Shown here: positions 62,925 to 64,000 of the stretch, in pieces
Numbering within the stretch: the first letter of the stretch is position 1
Layout: every line of letters starts with the position of its first letter
Assembly: GCF_016908515.1 (NCBI RefSeq)
Contig: NZ_JAFBEA010000002.1
Span: 372,001-436,000 of the forward strand
Direction: 5' to 3'
DNA: 64,000 bases
Source: Virgibacillus halotolerans
GTDB taxonomy: Bacteria; Bacillota; Bacilli; Bacillales; Amphibacillaceae
Program-made: the position numbers and the translations under genes
Notes under the pieces: generated by a model
The model's input: only the letters and a program-made list of their open reading frames with translations
Told to the model about the DNA's origin: nothing
The model's database searches: none

Positions 62925-63011
62925 TTGGAAAAAGTAGTAGTTGTCGGTTGTGATGTAGTGGATCTCTCAAGTCGTACGCTACATATGCCAAAACCTGATG
63001 AAACGGTATGA
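62925..63011 (+). pseudogene. Ribokinase (PfkB) N-terminal fragment
   Basis: In the 405-bp gap after YbaK, a 28-codon frame reads EKVVVVGCDVVDLSSRTLHM then PKPDETV before a stop. This matches the start of ribokinase-type PfkB kinases (VVVGS-x-x-D-L ... P-x-x-GET). No further kinase sequence follows, so it is a remnant. The remainder of the gap holds a hairpin (63083-63116). Confidence 0.5.
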
Positions 63012-63082
63012 GGTAATTCATTTATCATATGTGCATGAGGTGTGGAGGTATTTATTCCTCAGATTTGAAATAAGTAACTATT

Positions 63083-63116
63083 TCCGTGCTAACTGCAAAA
63101 TACCAGTTGGCACGGA
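63083..63116. terminator. Strong hairpin after bioY
   Basis: TCCGTGCTAACTG pairs with CAGTTGGCACGGA (13 positions, one G-T). It lies 33 bp past the bioY stop; U-tracts are weak on both sides. Confidence 0.5.
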
Positions 63117-63148
63117 CCTTTCACGCGTATCACGTATTATATAAAGTA

Positions 63149-63709
63149 TTAGGAAACTTTGGCATGTAAAAGTTTTGCGGATGTTAGTCTGTTTCTTACT
63201 GCAACACCAACCCAAGCTGCCAGCGCAGCTTTGATGAGACCAACAATTACAAATGGTGCAAAACCGCTTGCGAAAGCCGCAGTCCAGGATAAACTTGCAA
63301 AGAATTTTAACCAGGTTGTACCAAAGGTTAAAGCAATAAGCATTCCAATTACGTTGGCGATAACCGCGTTTTTAATTGTGAAGCTCGTCTTTTCCAAATA
63401 GTAACCGATCAGAAATGCAGCAGGAATAAAGCCAAAGATAAATCCGCCAGTTGGACCAAATAAAATACCTAATCCAGCTGTTAATTGTGCGAATACAGGA
63501 ACGCCAACTGATCCGATAGCTATATAGAGTAGTACAGATAATGCTCCGTACTTGGAACCAAGGATGGTTGCGGCAAGTCCGAGTGCGAGTGTTTGTCCAG
63601 TAATAGGTACAAGTGGTAGTGGAATGGTTATTTGTGCTAATACCCCAATAATTGCTGCGAACAGTGCTGTTACAATCATCATTCTTAATTTAATGCTTGA
63701 CGCCGACAT
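63149..63709 (-). CDS. bioY: Biotin transporter BioY
   Basis: A 186-residue S-component of the ECF biotin importer, with six helices. Signatures: ITIPLPLVPITGQTLALGLAA, GSVGVPVF, GPTGGFIFGFIPAAFLIGYYLE. No EcfAAT genes are adjacent; in Firmicutes the energy module is shared and encoded elsewhere. Expression is probably controlled by BirA through an operator at its promoter. Confidence 0.93.
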   Translation of the reverse strand: MSASSIKLRMMIVTALFAAIIGVLAQITIPLPLVPITGQTLALGLAATILGSKYGALSVLLYIAIGSVGVPVFAQLTAGLGILFGPTGGFIFGFIPAAFLIGYYLEKTSFTIKNAVIANVIGMLIALTFGTTWLKFFASLSWTAAFASGFAPFVIVGLIKAALAAWVGVAVRNRLTSAKLLHAKVS

Positions 63710-63726
63710 AATGCGAACCTCGTTTC

Positions 63727-63757
63727 ATTGTTTACCTTATTTTTTATTAGTTTACGA
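63727..63757 (-). promoter_or_regulatory. BirA-type biotin operator
   Basis: On the minus strand CGTAAACTA and GGTAAACAAT are separated by 12 bp, resembling the two half sites of Bacillus BirA boxes (TTGTWAACY ... RGTTWACAA), though the dyad is imperfect. It covers the predicted bioY transcription start. Confidence 0.5.
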
Positions 63758-63763
63758 TCATAT

Positions 63764-63791
63764 TTTATACGATGCATCTATGTTTTGTCAA
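63764..63791 (-). promoter_or_regulatory. bioY: bioY promoter
   Basis: On the minus strand TTGACA (63791-63786), 16-bp spacer, TATAAA (63769-63764). Confidence 0.7.
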
Positions 63792-63822
63792 CGCTTTTTT
63801 AATATACACGTCCAGTTTCATG

Positions 63823-63828
63823 TATAAT
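63823..63828 (+). promoter_or_regulatory. -10 hexamer of the right-edge gene
   Basis: TATAAT at 63823-63828 on the plus strand lies 64 bp before the start codon, directly behind TG. No convincing -35 is seen at normal spacing. Confidence 0.4.
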
Positions 63829-63892
63829 GTCTATAAAGTGAAACATCCAGCAGGTTAGTTGAATCTATTAACTCCAGATAAGGAGCTATCAC

Positions 63893-64000
63893 ATGATGAT
63901 TAACGCTCACAGAAAAGACATTAAATCAATCAGCAAACCTAAGATTAAATTTAATTTAAAAATGAAAATGATCTTCTTAATTAGCTTATTGATTGTTGGG
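63893..64000 (+). CDS. Membrane protein start (partial; possibly chemoreceptor or sensor)
   Basis: The first 36 codons of a gene that leaves the right edge. AAGGAG stands 8 bp before an ATGATG. The basic start (NAHRKDIKSISKPKIKFNLK) leads into a hydrophobic helix (MIFLISLLIVG), the look of a methyl-accepting chemotaxis protein or sensor kinase N-terminus. The family cannot be decided from this much. Confidence 0.55.
   Translation, partial: MMINAHRKDIKSISKPKIKFNLKMKMIFLISLLIVG

Overview
The window looks like chromosome from a low-GC, Gram-positive Bacillaceae, probably a salt-tolerant Oceanobacillus/Virgibacillus-type organism. Evidence: strong AGGAGG ribosome binding sites, frequent GTG/TTG starts, sigma-A promoters, U-rich terminators, a SAM (S-box) riboswitch on sulfate assimilation, CcpA-type cre sites, a very acidic glycine-betaine lipoprotein, and intergenic repeats of a type I associate with Bacillaceae. 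I saw no rRNA, tRNA, IS element, prophage or CRISPR array.

Layout. 0-10 kb: a nutrient-scavenging region with a cut-off MurR/RpiR regulator divergent from a YfcC-type carrier and an N-acylamino-acid racemase-like enolase enzyme, a Ca2+/H+ antiporter, an orphan OpuAC lipoprotein, a two-gene DUF3100-type membrane pair, a frameshifted M20 amidohydrolase and a second YfcC carrier. 10-16 kb: a minus-strand block (unknown membrane protein, phosphoglycerate mutase, TetM-like GTPase, SEC-C/HEAT-like protein). 16-22.6 kb: a dicarboxylate/tricarboxylate module of a D-malate/tartrate dehydrogenase, a CitA/DcuS-type two-component system and a tctCBA transporter with a cre site. 22.7-31 kb: an FtsH-type protease, the fruRKA fructose operon and acetyl-CoA synthetase.

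31.4-42.9 kb is the most coherent system: a SAM riboswitch, then cysH, cysJI, three siroheme genes (sumT, sirB, sirC), a HemD-like gene, sat, an SLC13/TrkA-C permease (presumably the sulfate importer) and cysC. Together they would import sulfate, activate it, reduce it to sulfide and make the siroheme that CysI needs. A second control point ahead of cysJ carries a LysR-type dyad and a Fur-like box.

43-50.5 kb: an Nramp-family transporter lacking the usual metal-binding motif, a CstA-type carrier, a ketopantoate reductase-like gene, and a class II HMG-CoA reductase followed by a small membrane protein and a TctA-like permease. The last three genes could form a mevalonate uptake and catabolism cassette, which is inference only. 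50.6-64 kb: mgtE, an aspartate dehydrogenase-like gene, a ctaM-like gene, an MBL/helix-hairpin-helix lipoprotein flanked by two DUF3006 genes, sbcDC, an LCP protein, a YbaK deacylase, bioY with a BirA-like operator, and the start of a membrane protein. Decayed remnants (a coiled-coil gene with two stops and a ribokinase N-terminus) lie between them.
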